Shown here piece by piece: positions 42,562 to 51,609 of a stretch of DNA of 64,000 nucleotides (its first letter is position 1; every line of letters begins with the position of its first letter). The DNA is from JAVBNA01 sp031551875. GTDB lineage: Bacteria; Bacillota; Clostridia; Oscillospirales; Acutalibacteraceae. The stretch lies in NCBI GenBank assembly GCA_031551875.1, contig JAVBNA010000026.1, forward strand, positions 1 to 64,000, given 5' to 3'. The notes below the pieces were generated by a model. The model did not search any database, was not told where the DNA came from, and worked only from the letters and a program-made list of their open reading frames with translations. The position numbers and the translations under genes are program-made.

Positions 42562-43317
42562 ATGCCCGAACCATCCAAACGAATCGTGCTGCTCGACGAG
42601 ATCCGCGGCTTTTCGGTCGTCGTCATGGTGCTCTACCACCTGATCTTTGACCTGGCTTTCCTCTATAACGTTGACCCCTTTGTCCAGATATTCTCTTTTT
42701 TTGAGCCCCTTCAGCCCATCATCCCCTTCTTCTTCATCGGCATCAGCGGCATCGTCGCCAAATTTTCCCGCAACCTTCTCAAACGTGGACTGATCCTGTG
42801 TGGCGTGGCCGCTGTGATCACGCTGGTCACGATCTTCGCTATTCCTGAGTTCCCTGTCTATTTCGGCGTTATCCATCAACTCTCCTTCTGCATGGTCGTG
42901 TACGCCCTGGCGCGTCCGCTGCTCGAAAAAATCCCCCGTATTTGGGGCATAGCCATTTTCCTCCTGCTCTTCCTGCTGACCTTCCACGTCAGCGGCGGCT
43001 ATATGGGATTCGGCCGCTTTACCATAAGCGTCGCCGCCCTGCTGTCCAAAAGTCTTGTGCTTTACCCCCTCGGTCTTTCGAGCGCCCCGCTGTCGGTCTC
43101 CGATTACTTCCCCATCCTCCCGTGGTTCTTCCTCTATCTGGCGGGCACCTATCTGGGCTCCTATGCAATCGAGGGTCGCTTCCCCGCCTGGACCAAAAAA
43201 TCCCGCGTTCCCGCCTTTTCCTGGATTGGGCGGCAAGCGCTTGTCATATACTGCGCCCACCAGCCTGTCATCTACGGCTTACTGGCCCTCCTGGCGGCGG
43301 TCGGCGTGATCAAATAA
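42562..43317 (+). CDS. Heparan-alpha-glucosaminide N-acetyltransferase-like membrane protein (DUF1624)
   Basis: About 251 aa with seven or so membrane segments. RIVLLDEIRGFSVVVMVLYH at the N-terminus carries the His typical of the family, which moves acyl groups across the membrane to sugars. AAGGAGG precedes ATG 42562. It is followed after 15 nt by tex. Acceptor unknown. Confidence 0.85.
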   Translation: MPEPSKRIVLLDEIRGFSVVVMVLYHLIFDLAFLYNVDPFVQIFSFFEPLQPIIPFFFIGISGIVAKFSRNLLKRGLILCGVAAVITLVTIFAIPEFPVYFGVIHQLSFCMVVYALARPLLEKIPRIWGIAIFLLLFLLTFHVSGGYMGFGRFTISVAALLSKSLVLYPLGLSSAPLSVSDYFPILPWFFLYLAGTYLGSYAIEGRFPAWTKKSRVPAFSWIGRQALVIYCAHQPVIYGLLALLAAVGVIK

Positions 43318-43332
43318 CGGAGGTTTCCCCAC

Positions 43333-45495
43333 ATGGATTTTGTCAAAGCACTGTCCGAACAGTTTCACGTCAAACCGGAGTACGTCCAGAATATCATGGG
43401 TCTGCTCGACGAGGGCGCAACCATCCCCTTCATCGCCCGTTACCGCAAGGAACTGCACGGCTCGATGGACGACCAGACCATCCGTGAGCTGGCGGAACGG
43501 CTCGAATACCTGCGCGCGCTGGAAAAGCGGCGCGAGGAAATCCGCAAATCCATTGCCGAGCAAGGCAAAATGACCGACGAGCTGTCTGCGGCGCTCGACA
43601 AGGCGGCCATCCTCGCCGAGCTGGAGGATCTATACCGCCCCTATAAGCCCAAGCGCAGAACCCGCGCGTCGGTCGCGAGGGAAAAGGGGCTTGAGCCGCT
43701 GGCCAACCGCATTTTTGCACAGGAACGGGATTGCCCCGCCCCGCTCACCATGGCGGATGAGTTTGTCAATGCCGAGCTGGGCGTTGAAACTGCGGAGGAT
43801 GCCCTGCAGGGCGCCATGGACATCATTGCCGAAATCATCTCGGACGACGCCGACATCCGCAAACGTCTGCGCAACGTCACGATGATGAACGCACTGCTCG
43901 TGTCCAAGGCGGCCAAGCCGGACGAGGACTCGGTGTACGCGATGTATTACGACTTCGAGGAGCCGGTGCAGCGCCTTGCGGGCTATAAAATTCTGGCCAT
44001 CGACCGGGGCGAGCGGGAGGAATTCCTCAAGGTCTCGGTCGAGCTGGACACCGCCAGAGGTATAGGCATCCTGAACCGGTGCGCGCTCAAAGAGGGCTCT
44101 CCCTGCACCGACACGGTACAGGCCGCCGCTGAGGACGCCTACGCCCGCCTTATCTTTCCCTCCATCGAGCGGGAGATCCGCGCGGCGCTGACCGAACGCG
44201 CCTGCGAACAGGCGATCAAGGTGTTTGCGGTCAACCTCCGCCCCCTGCTCATGCAGCCGCCGGTCAAGGGACAGGTGGCGATGGGGCTTGACCCGGGCTA
44301 CCGGACGGGATGCAAGGTCGCGGTGGTCGACGCCACCGGCCTGGTGCTGGACACCGCCGTCATTTACCCCACCCATTCGGCCGCCAAGGTTGCCGAGGGC
44401 AAGGCTGTTCTCAAAAACCTGATCCTGAAACACTGTGTCAATGTCATCGCGATCGGCAACGGCACGGCGGGCAAGGAAACCGAAATTTTCACGGCCGAGC
44501 TCATCCGCGAGATGAAGGCCGACGTCAGCTATATGGTGGTCAGCGAGGCGGGCGCGTCGGTCTACTCCGCCTCCAAGCTGGCCGCAGAGGAGTTCCCCGA
44601 ATACGACCTGACCCTGCGCAGCGCGATCTCCCTCGCCCGCCGATTGCAGGATCCGCTGGCCGAACTGGTCAAAATCGACCCCAAGGCGATCGGCGTCGGA
44701 CAATACCAGCACGACATGCCCAAAAAGCGGCTGGACGAGGCGCTGGGCGGCGTCGTGGAGGACTGCGTCAACAACGTGGGTGTGGATCTGAACACTGCGT
44801 CGGCGGCGCTGCTTGAGCACATCTCCGGCATCAACGCCACCGTCTCCAAAAACATTGTCAAATACCGGGAGGAAAACGGCGCCTTCACCACGCGCAGCGA
44901 GCTCAAAAAAGTGCCCAAGTTGGGTGCCAAGGCCTTTGAGCAGTGCGCCGGCTTCCTGCGTGTACCTGAGAGCAGGAACGTCCTCGACAACACCGCCGTG
45001 CACCCTGAGTCCTACAAGGCGGCCAAGGCACTGATCGAGTGCTTCGGTTTTACGCTGAACGACCTGAAAAAGGGCAAGCTTCAGGAGCTGCCCTCCCTGA
45101 TCGAGCAGGAGGGCGCGGAGGTTGTCGCCGGGAAGATCGGCGCGGGCGTACCCACCCTGCGCGACATGACCTCCGAGCTGCTCAAGCCGGGACGCGACCC
45201 CCGCGATGAGCTGCCTCCCCCCATGCTGCGCACCGACGTGTTGGACATGAAGGACTTAAAGCCGGGCATGGAACTGCAGGGCACCGTGCGCAATGTCATT
45301 GACTTCGGCGCCTTCGTGGACATCGGCGTCCATCAGGACGGCCTCGTGCACATCAGCGCCCTCTCCAATCGCCGTGTGGCGCACCCCTCTGAGGTGGTCA
45401 CTGTGGGCGACATCGTCACGGTCTGGGTGCTGTCGGTGGACGAGAAGCGGGGCCGCATCAGCCTGACCATGAACCAAAACACAGTACCACAGTAA
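43333..45495 (+). CDS. tex: Tex-family transcription accessory protein
   Basis: 720-aa nucleic-acid-binding protein. Domains in order: helical N-terminus, YqgF/RuvX-like domain (MGLDPGYRTGCKVAVVD), the HhH pair (ISGINATVSKNIVKYR, LKKVPKLGAKAFEQCAGF) and C-terminal S1 (about 640-712, VIDFGAFVDIGVHQDGLVH). Tex is involved in transcription and stress responses in several bacteria. Length is normal. Confidence 0.95.
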   Translation: MDFVKALSEQFHVKPEYVQNIMGLLDEGATIPFIARYRKELHGSMDDQTIRELAERLEYLRALEKRREEIRKSIAEQGKMTDELSAALDKAAILAELEDLYRPYKPKRRTRASVAREKGLEPLANRIFAQERDCPAPLTMADEFVNAELGVETAEDALQGAMDIIAEIISDDADIRKRLRNVTMMNALLVSKAAKPDEDSVYAMYYDFEEPVQRLAGYKILAIDRGEREEFLKVSVELDTARGIGILNRCALKEGSPCTDTVQAAAEDAYARLIFPSIEREIRAALTERACEQAIKVFAVNLRPLLMQPPVKGQVAMGLDPGYRTGCKVAVVDATGLVLDTAVIYPTHSAAKVAEGKAVLKNLILKHCVNVIAIGNGTAGKETEIFTAELIREMKADVSYMVVSEAGASVYSASKLAAEEFPEYDLTLRSAISLARRLQDPLAELVKIDPKAIGVGQYQHDMPKKRLDEALGGVVEDCVNNVGVDLNTASAALLEHISGINATVSKNIVKYREENGAFTTRSELKKVPKLGAKAFEQCAGFLRVPESRNVLDNTAVHPESYKAAKALIECFGFTLNDLKKGKLQELPSLIEQEGAEVVAGKIGAGVPTLRDMTSELLKPGRDPRDELPPPMLRTDVLDMKDLKPGMELQGTVRNVIDFGAFVDIGVHQDGLVHISALSNRRVAHPSEVVTVGDIVTVWVLSVDEKRGRISLTMNQNTVPQ

Positions 45496-45510
45496 GAAAG
45501 GGATGATTCT

Positions 45511-46509
45511 ATGCCATACACCGCAAAGGAAGGCCGTTATGACAATATGCTCTACCGCCGGTGCGGCAAAAGCGGCATACTGCTGCCCGCCGTGTCTCTG
45601 GGCTACTGGAACAACTTCGGCGGATTCGACAGCTTTGAAAACAGCCGCGCCATGACCCGTCACGCCTTTGACCTGGGCATCACCCACTTTGACCTCGCCA
45701 ACAACTACGGCCCGCCCTACGGTTCGGCCGAAACCACCTTTGGGCGGCTAATGGACATGGACATGCGTCCCTACCGCGACGAGATGTTCATCTCCTCCAA
45801 GGCCGGCTATGACATGTGGGACGGCCCTCACGGCAACTGGGGCTCACGCAAATACCTGATCTCGAGCCTTGACCAGAGCCTTTCACGCATGAAGCTCGAT
45901 TATGTAGACCTGTTTTACCACCACCGCATGGATCCCGAAACGCCCCTGGAGGAAACCATGGGCGCACTCCAGTCCATCGTACAGAGCGGCAAGGCGCTCT
46001 ATGTGGGCATCTCCAACTACTCGCCTGAGAAAACCAAAGAAGCGTACGAGCTCTTAAAAACCATGGGCGTGCACCTGCTCATTCACCAGCCCCGCTACAG
46101 CATGTTTGACCGCACGCCCGAAACCACCGGGCTGTTCGACACGCTGTCCGAGTGCGGCGTGGGCGCCATGTGCTTCAGCCCCCTCGCGCAGGGTCTCCTG
46201 TCGGGCAAGTACAATGACGGCATTCCCGCCGACAGCCGTGCCGCCAACGAGCACATTCGCTTTCTAAACGAGCGTAACATCACGCCCGCCGCAATCGACA
46301 AATGCGTCGCGCTGGGACAGCTCGCTGCGCTGCGCGGACAGACCACCGCGCAGCTGGCGCTGTCCTGGGTGCTGCGCGTCCAAGCGGTGACCAGCGTACT
46401 GATCGGCGCGTCGAGGGTGTCACAGCTCGACGACAATGTCGGCGCACTCCAAAACCTCGACTTCTCCGACGAGGAGATCAAAACCATCGAAGATATTTTA
46501 ACCCGATGA
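45511..46509 (+). CDS. Aldo/keto reductase, YghZ-like
   Basis: 332 aa, NADPH-dependent barrel. Catalytic segments are HFDLANNYGP (Asp, Tyr), SSKAGYD (Lys) and DLFYHHRMD (His); the cofactor end is LIGASRVSQLDDN. The N-terminal extension before LYRRCGKSG is like that of the L-glyceraldehyde-3-phosphate reductase group. AAAGG lies upstream. Follows tex by 15 nt, and a strong terminator follows. Confidence 0.9.
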   Translation: MPYTAKEGRYDNMLYRRCGKSGILLPAVSLGYWNNFGGFDSFENSRAMTRHAFDLGITHFDLANNYGPPYGSAETTFGRLMDMDMRPYRDEMFISSKAGYDMWDGPHGNWGSRKYLISSLDQSLSRMKLDYVDLFYHHRMDPETPLEETMGALQSIVQSGKALYVGISNYSPEKTKEAYELLKTMGVHLLIHQPRYSMFDRTPETTGLFDTLSECGVGAMCFSPLAQGLLSGKYNDGIPADSRAANEHIRFLNERNITPAAIDKCVALGQLAALRGQTTAQLALSWVLRVQAVTSVLIGASRVSQLDDNVGALQNLDFSDEEIKTIEDILTR

Positions 46510-46514
46510 TGTAT

Positions 46515-46545
46515 GAATGCCCCCTCCAAGTTGGAGGGGGCATTC
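46515..46545. terminator. Bidirectional terminator
   Basis: 15-nt arms (46515-46529 with 46531-46545) with a single central base, between convergent aldo/keto reductase and phosphohexomutase genes. The T-run is short. Confidence 0.75.
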
Positions 46546-46547
46546 TA

Positions 46548-47957
46548 CTATAGCTCCAGAAACTCGGCCATAATCCTGAGCGTCTCCTTGGCCATCACCC
46601 GTTCGGGCATTTCACTCACAAGGCGGAGCATGGCCTCGGTGCCCGACTGCCTCACAAGCAGCCACCCGCCGTTCTGGAACACCACCCGGCATCCGTCCGA
46701 TACCGACACCTCTTCGACCTCCCAGGGAAAAACCGGCAGCTGTTTATATGCCGTCAGCCGCTCCAGCGCCGCCGCACCCTCCGCCCGGGACACCGGAAAG
46801 CCCCTCTCGGCGATGCAGCTTTCCCCGTACAGGTCGTGAAGTTCCCCGCGCAGCGCCGACAGGGCGCGTCCGCTGACCGCCATCATCTCCAGAAGCAGTA
46901 GCACGGCAAAGTAGGTGTCCCGGCCGGGCAAATGCCCGCGCACGCTGACGCCGCCCGCGCCCTCCCCGCCGATCAGCGCTCCGGTTTCATTCATCTTAGA
47001 CGCCACCTGCGCAAACCCAACCGGCACCTCATACATGCACTCCCCAAAGGCATGCGCCACACGATCGGGCATATGGGTGGTCGCCGTACTGCGCACAACC
47101 GCCCCGCGCATACCTTTGTATTTGAGCAGATGGTAGTAAAGCAGGGTCAGCAGTTCCCCCGGCCGCAAAAGCGCCCCCCTGTCGTCGGCAATCACCAGCC
47201 GGTCGCTGTCCCCGTCGGTCGCAATCCCGATGTCAAAGCGGCCTTCTTCCATGCAGCGGCACAGCGCCGAAACCTCCCTGCGTCCCGGCGGGCATGCCCC
47301 GCCAAACAGCGCGCCCCGCCATCCGAGCAGAAGCTCCGTCTCACATCTGGCGCCCACCAGCAGGGTGTGCAGCTCCCGCCCCGCCCCATACGCGGGCAGG
47401 TCAAGCGCAGCATGAAACCGCCGGCCGCGAAGGGCGTCGGTGTTCAGGCCTGCCAAAGCGTCGTCCATGTATTCGTAAAAGGGGTTGATGTGCTCAATCA
47501 TCCCCCGCGACAGGCCCTCCTCAAAAGGTACAGTACGAACACTTTCAGGATCGATGCCCCCGACATACGCTTCCAGACTGTCGGTGACCCCCCGGTCAGC
47601 GTCTCGCCCCCCCGCGGTGAACAGTTCTATGCCGCTGTCTGGCAGGGCGTTGTGCCCGGCGGTCACCATCAGGCCGTAAGCGGCCTCTCCCTGCTTCATC
47701 GCGTGCTGAAGCAGCGCCGCCGGCCCTGCCCGCCTGATCATGCGGCACAGCACGCTCTCCCCCGCAAGCGCTTCCGCCGCCCACCGTGCGGCCACATCGG
47801 ACAGCACCCGCCGGTCAAAGCCGATCACCACGCCGCCCGACGCACAGTTTTCCTCCTTCATTTTACGCCCCAGCGCCGCCGCCAGACGCTGTACATTCGT
47901 CTTGGTAAAGTCCTCCCCGATGACCGCCCTCCACCCGCCTGTCCCAAACCCGACCAT
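46548..47957 (-). CDS. Phosphoglucomutase/phosphomannomutase homologue without the catalytic serine
   Basis: 469 aa with all four domains of the alpha-D-phosphohexomutase family. Metal loop ATDGDSDRL, sugar loop GGEGAGGVS and phosphate loop RQSGTEAMLR are present. The active-site loop that is normally TASHNP reads VTAGHNALPDSG, so the phosphoserine position is Gly101 and the Pro is missing. It may have another activity, bind a sugar phosphate or be inactive. N-terminal FGTGGWRAVIG is intact. GGGGGGCGGGT precedes the ATG. Confidence 0.8.
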   Translation of the reverse strand: MVGFGTGGWRAVIGEDFTKTNVQRLAAALGRKMKEENCASGGVVIGFDRRVLSDVAARWAAEALAGESVLCRMIRRAGPAALLQHAMKQGEAAYGLMVTAGHNALPDSGIELFTAGGRDADRGVTDSLEAYVGGIDPESVRTVPFEEGLSRGMIEHINPFYEYMDDALAGLNTDALRGRRFHAALDLPAYGAGRELHTLLVGARCETELLLGWRGALFGGACPPGRREVSALCRCMEEGRFDIGIATDGDSDRLVIADDRGALLRPGELLTLLYYHLLKYKGMRGAVVRSTATTHMPDRVAHAFGECMYEVPVGFAQVASKMNETGALIGGEGAGGVSVRGHLPGRDTYFAVLLLLEMMAVSGRALSALRGELHDLYGESCIAERGFPVSRAEGAAALERLTAYKQLPVFPWEVEEVSVSDGCRVVFQNGGWLLVRQSGTEAMLRLVSEMPERVMAKETLRIMAEFLEL

Positions 47958-48027
47958 GCATACCCGCCCCCCATTTCATGGCAACACAATATATGACGGT
48001 AGTATTTGCCATTTTTCCCCCAATCAT

Positions 48028-48077
48028 TCAAAAGCCTGCGGGGGATGCGCAATCGCGCATCCCCCGCAGGCTTTTGA
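48028..48077 (-). terminator. Terminator of the DNA-repair-like pair
   Basis: 23-bp perfect stem (48028-48050 with 48055-48077) with a 4-nt loop, 5 nt after the stop at 48083. Confidence 0.85.
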
Positions 48078-48082
48078 GGCTT

Positions 48083-48856
48083 CTATAAAAGTTCCCACAT
48101 CTCGGTCATGTTTTCCCAGTAGCGTTTGGGACAGTGCGTCATGCGGCATTTTGCGTTTTCCCGCCCTTCAATGGCGATGGTGTTGTAAAACCGCTTCCAA
48201 AGCGCCCGATAGCGCTCCTCCCTCTCCGACACCTCGGGGAATTCCATCTCCTCCACCGGGAAAATACGCGGCCTCCGGTTCTGGTAGAGGAGGGCGGCCT
48301 TGTGCGCTTTGTCATAAATCAGAAAATCCTCCCCCGAAAAGCGCGCCGTAAAATGCTCAATCAAAAAGGGCAGCACAAAATTTTTCGGGGTGATCGTGGC
48401 GGCGAGCATGCCGTCATATTCGGTGAAACGGATGAAACCGAGCAGCAGGTGGCGCTCCCCCATGAAGTGCCCCTCCGCTTTGAGCAGGGGCGCGACGTCG
48501 GCGTGTCCCAACATGGACATAACCCGCGCGCCCTCTCTGTATCCAAGCAGCAAAAAGCGCAGCAGCGCCAGCTCCTTGTCCTGCATACAGCTTAAAAAGA
48601 TAATCTCCAAAAGCTCAAGCGCGCGGGGGGAAATCCTTTTGGGGATCGACGCCCGCACCCGCGCCGCCTTTTCGCGGTCACTCACAACCCACCGTTCGGG
48701 CATGAGGCTGAGCTGTTCCTCCTCGCCCGTCACGATTGCCGCCGGCAGCTCGTGCCGGTATACGCTTTCAAACACGCAGGTGAAAAAGCCCTCCAGCCCG
48801 CCATCATAGCGGTAGACAACCTCCCTCGGCGTCACGAGATTTTTTGTGTCAGACAC
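48083..48856 (-). CDS. TIGR03915-family putative DNA repair protein
   Basis: 257 aa. YRYDGGLEGFFTCVFESVYR at the N-terminus and CPKRYWENMTEMWELL-like end, with the HCPKRYW segment, match the TIGR03915 (SAM/SPL-partner) proteins. It is always found with a radical SAM partner; here the start lies 25 nt inside the partner's 3' end, indicating coupling. The actual substrate is not known. Confidence 0.88.
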   Translation of the reverse strand: MSDTKNLVTPREVVYRYDGGLEGFFTCVFESVYRHELPAAIVTGEEEQLSLMPERWVVSDREKAARVRASIPKRISPRALELLEIIFLSCMQDKELALLRFLLLGYREGARVMSMLGHADVAPLLKAEGHFMGERHLLLGFIRFTEYDGMLAATITPKNFVLPFLIEHFTARFSGEDFLIYDKAHKAALLYQNRRPRIFPVEEMEFPEVSEREERYRALWKRFYNTIAIEGRENAKCRMTHCPKRYWENMTEMWELL

Positions 48857-50160
48857 AGCACCGCCTCCTCCGCCGCTTCACGCGCCCACTTTCCCTGCTC
48901 GATTGCTTTGGGCGCAAAGGACACGTCAAACAGGGACATCTGCTCCGTGCCGAAGGCAAAGGCCTTGGGATCGAGCAGCGCCCGCACCGCTGTCTCCTTG
49001 CCCATTTTAGGCCCCAGCGGCGTGTCCCTGGTCAAAATAAAATACTGCGCCCGCTTGAGCACCACCCCGATCCGCTTGAGCTCCGAAAGCCCCAGCGCTC
49101 CGCTGCGCCGGGCGGCAACGATGCGCCGGGCGCTGGTCGGCCCGATGCCCGGCACCCGAAGAAGAACCGCAAGCGGCGCCGTGTTGACATCGACGGGAAA
49201 GCACTCCATGTGGTTGACCGCCCAGTTGCATTTGGGATCCAGAAAGGGGTTAAAGTTGGGCGTCTCCTCACTGAGGATTTCCTCCGCCGCAAATCCATAC
49301 TGGCGCATGAGCCAGTCGGCCTGATACAGCCGGTGCTCCCGCAGCAGCGGCTGCTTGGTGTCCACCGAAGGCAGCAGAGAATCGGCCACCACGGGGATAT
49401 ACGCCGAATAAAACACCCGCTTCATGCTGTACTTTTCATACAGCCCCGACGCCAGACGCAGGATTTGATAATCGCTTTCGGGGCTCGCGCCGATGATCAT
49501 TTGGGTGGCCTGCCCCGCCGACGCAAACTGCGGCGCATGCTTATACTGCACAAGCTCCTGCGTATTCACCTGCCTCCGGTGTGCGATCAGCCCCATCGGC
49601 TTCAAAATGGCCGACCGTGTCTTATGGGGTGCCAAACGTTTCAGGCTGTCCTCGCTGGGCAGTTCGATGTTGACGCTCAGCCGGTCAGCCAGCAGCCCCA
49701 GCCGCTCAATCAGTTCGGGCGACGTGCCCGGAATGGTCTTGGCGTGGATATATCCCCAGAAATTATATCGATGGCGCAGCAGCGACAGCGCCCCGATCAT
49801 CAGCTCGGTCGTGTAGTCGGGGCTGACCATTACGCCGCTGGACAAAAACAGCCCCTCGATGTAATTGCGCCGGTAAAACTGAATGGTCAGCTCGGCGAGC
49901 TCCTCGGGGGTGAAGGCCGTCCGCGGAATGTCGTTCGTGCGGCGGTTGAGGCAATATTTACAGTCGTAGACGCAGTGGTTGGTGAACAGCACCTTGAGCA
50001 GCGACACACATCGTCCGTCCGCGGAAAACGCGTGACAGCACCCGGCCGGCAGTGCGCTTCCCAGCCCTTTGTTTCCGGGCCGGTCAGCGCCCGACGAGGT
50101 ACAGGCCGCGTCATATTTCGCTCCTGCGGACAGCAGGGTCAGTTTATCCATCAAGTCCAT
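48832..50160 (-). CDS. Putative DNA modification/repair radical SAM protein (TIGR03916)
   Basis: 442 aa. The radical SAM cysteines are CVYDCKYC (about 62-69), and the C-terminal HhH (LLRVPGIGPTSARRIVAAR) supports DNA binding. CTSSGADR-NKG near the N-terminus is characteristic. Distantly related to spore photoproduct lyase. A promoter and a LexA-like site lie upstream, fitting a damage-responsive role (inference). Confidence 0.88.
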   Translation of the reverse strand: MDLMDKLTLLSAGAKYDAACTSSGADRPGNKGLGSALPAGCCHAFSADGRCVSLLKVLFTNHCVYDCKYCLNRRTNDIPRTAFTPEELAELTIQFYRRNYIEGLFLSSGVMVSPDYTTELMIGALSLLRHRYNFWGYIHAKTIPGTSPELIERLGLLADRLSVNIELPSEDSLKRLAPHKTRSAILKPMGLIAHRRQVNTQELVQYKHAPQFASAGQATQMIIGASPESDYQILRLASGLYEKYSMKRVFYSAYIPVVADSLLPSVDTKQPLLREHRLYQADWLMRQYGFAAEEILSEETPNFNPFLDPKCNWAVNHMECFPVDVNTAPLAVLLRVPGIGPTSARRIVAARRSGALGLSELKRIGVVLKRAQYFILTRDTPLGPKMGKETAVRALLDPKAFAFGTEQMSLFDVSFAPKAIEQGKWAREAAEEAVLCLTQKIS

Positions 50161-50189
50161 GTCAATGCCTCACTTTTCACATTCTTTCT

Positions 50190-50201
50190 GAACGTTTGTT
50201 T
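50190..50201 (-). promoter_or_regulatory. LexA-like operator candidate
   Basis: GAAC-GTTT-GTTT on the plus strand (minus: AAAC-AAAC-GTTC) differs from the Gram-positive LexA pattern GAAC-N4-GTTC by one base. It lies 7 nt downstream of the -10, a position suited to repression. Confidence 0.35.
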
Positions 50202-50207
50202 GAATTT

Positions 50208-50236
50208 ATTATACCCCCTTTTCGCCGGTTTGTAAA
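50208..50236 (-). promoter_or_regulatory. Promoter of the radical SAM repair pair
   Basis: Minus-strand TTTACA (50236-50231), 17-nt spacer, TATAAT (50213-50208). Confidence 0.75.
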
Positions 50237-50371
50237 GCGAAATTTTTTTGCACACATCTGTGCATTGATAAGGGTTTTAAATTCCTGTACAACACTATAA
50301 AAATCTTGTCGTACTGAAAAAATTCTGCTTCATCATACAATTTGTCGCCGCACCTGCAAGGAGGCTGTAAA

Positions 50372-50500
50372 ATGGTCTACCCCCCAATCCGTAAGTTGCG
50401 CAAGCAGAAAAACCTCTCCCAACGGGCCGGAGAGGCGATCGGATCCTCCCAGCGTGTCTACGCTTATGACGACCCCGCGCCGTATCAAAAAAAGAGCTGA
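50372..50500 (+). CDS. Truncated XRE-type helix-turn-helix peptide
   Basis: 42 aa. IRKLRKQKNLSQRAGEAIGSSQRVYAYDD resembles the first part of XRE regulators (IRxLRexxxLTQxxxAexLGxSQxxYSxYE; quoted in part), but it ends right where the third helix should continue. AAGGAGG 7 nt before the ATG is excellent. A terminator overlaps the stop. Either a shortened relic or a small DNA-binding or modulator peptide. Confidence 0.5.
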   Translation: MVYPPIRKLRKQKNLSQRAGEAIGSSQRVYAYDDPAPYQKKS

Positions 50501-50530
50501 CGTCCTGTATCGGATGTCAGCGCTTTTTTT
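50496..50530. terminator. Bidirectional terminator
   Basis: 10-bp stem (50496-50505 with 50512-50521, one G-U), T7 after it (50524-50530) and an A-run before it. Serves the small HTH gene and the operon at 50.6-54.5 kb. Confidence 0.75.
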
Positions 50531-50558
50531 GTCTATATACTTGAAAACAGACCACAAA

Positions 50559-51041
50559 TCAAACCGGCTGCGCCTGCGGCGTGACCACAATCGTCTGGTC
50601 AATCGCCACCGCGATCCCGGCGGCCAGCAGGGCGTTTTCCGGTAGGATCGTTTCCAGCTCGACATACTCCCCGCCCGCGCCCCATTTCTTCTCATGGTTA
50701 AAGATCGTTTGGCCTCCGCGATCCTGCACGGCATAGTTCCCGGTGCACACCTCTCCGGAAATGTCCCAGCCGATTCCGGTCAAGGCGGGATTGCGCGAAA
50801 AGCCCGCCTTATACACGATGCGCACCCGTTCCATCCCAGCGATGGACACGTGATACTTGGGGTAGAGGGACACGATGGACGGCTGAATGTTCAAAAGCGT
50901 CTGTCCGTCCATGTCGCTGAGCTGCATTTTCCCCGGCGTGCCGTCCACAAGGTGCACCTTCCATAAAAGCTCTTCCCTGCGGTCAAAAATATAGAAAACG
51001 CATTGCGCCTCGTCCGCCGCCGCGCGGATATACAGTGTCAC
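50559..51041 (-). CDS. LURP-one-like protein (second copy)
   Basis: About 160 aa, beta-rich: CVFYIFDRREELLWKVHLVDG, IVSLYPKYHVSIAG and a C-terminal helix (ENALLAAGIAVAIDQTIVV, in part) like the Tubby-like LURP1/YxjI fold. GTG 51041 is the start (AGGAGGG 5 nt upstream); longer frames overlap the preceding gene. Last gene of the five-gene operon. Function unknown. Confidence 0.65.
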   Translation of the reverse strand: MTLYIRAAADEAQCVFYIFDRREELLWKVHLVDGTPGKMQLSDMDGQTLLNIQPSIVSLYPKYHVSIAGMERVRIVYKAGFSRNPALTGIGWDISGEVCTGNYAVQDRGGQTIFNHEKKWGAGGEYVELETILPENALLAAGIAVAIDQTIVVTPQAQPV

Positions 51042-51075
51042 AGAATCCCTCCTCCCCGCAATTGGTATCAAAATT

Positions 51076-51594
51076 CTAAATGCCCGGCCCGGACATCCCG
51101 AAACCCGTATGGATATGCTCATCGTCCCCGTCATGCAGCACCGCATCGATGCACAGGTTGATCCCAATGCATAAAAGCGCGTGCGAGGGGTCGAAAATCT
51201 CCATCTGGTAGCTGTCACCCCAGCTCAAATAAGCCTTGCTCAGTTGCATGAGTATCTGTCCCCGGCCATTCACCAGACGGAACTGATGGGCCATAAATTC
51301 GCCCTCAACCCGCAGATCGGTGCCCTCGAGCACAAACCGGTGCTTAAAAAAGGTAACCTCCTTATAGACCGTAACCGCCGGCTTTCCCAAAATGTATACG
51401 GTATAGCGGGGCATGAAGGAAAAGAGCTTCTGCTCAATGTAGATGACCTCCTGTCCCCCGCTGTCATACACATGAAGCTTCTTACCGAAGGTGAACACTT
51501 CGCCCGCAACCGTATACTGAGAGTTTCCCGCCTCGTCATAGATATTATACTTATCCCCGAAGGAAAATACCTTTTGCTTGGCATACAGCCGCAT
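51076..51594 (-). CDS. LURP-one-related (YxjI/DUF567) family protein
   Basis: About 172 aa, beta-rich with one central helix, Tubby-like fold. KQKVFSFGDKYNIYDEAGNSQY, a repeated beta-hairpin pattern and IFDPSHALLCIGINLCIDAVL are characteristic. ATG 51594 or the GTG just before it (51597) is the start, with GAGAGG upstream. Members are of unknown function, suspected to sit at membranes. Confidence 0.85.
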   Translation of the reverse strand: MRLYAKQKVFSFGDKYNIYDEAGNSQYTVAGEVFTFGKKLHVYDSGGQEVIYIEQKLFSFMPRYTVYILGKPAVTVYKEVTFFKHRFVLEGTDLRVEGEFMAHQFRLVNGRGQILMQLSKAYLSWGDSYQMEIFDPSHALLCIGINLCIDAVLHDGDDEHIHTGFGMSGPGI

Positions 51595-51609
51595 CACAAA
51601 AAATCCTCT

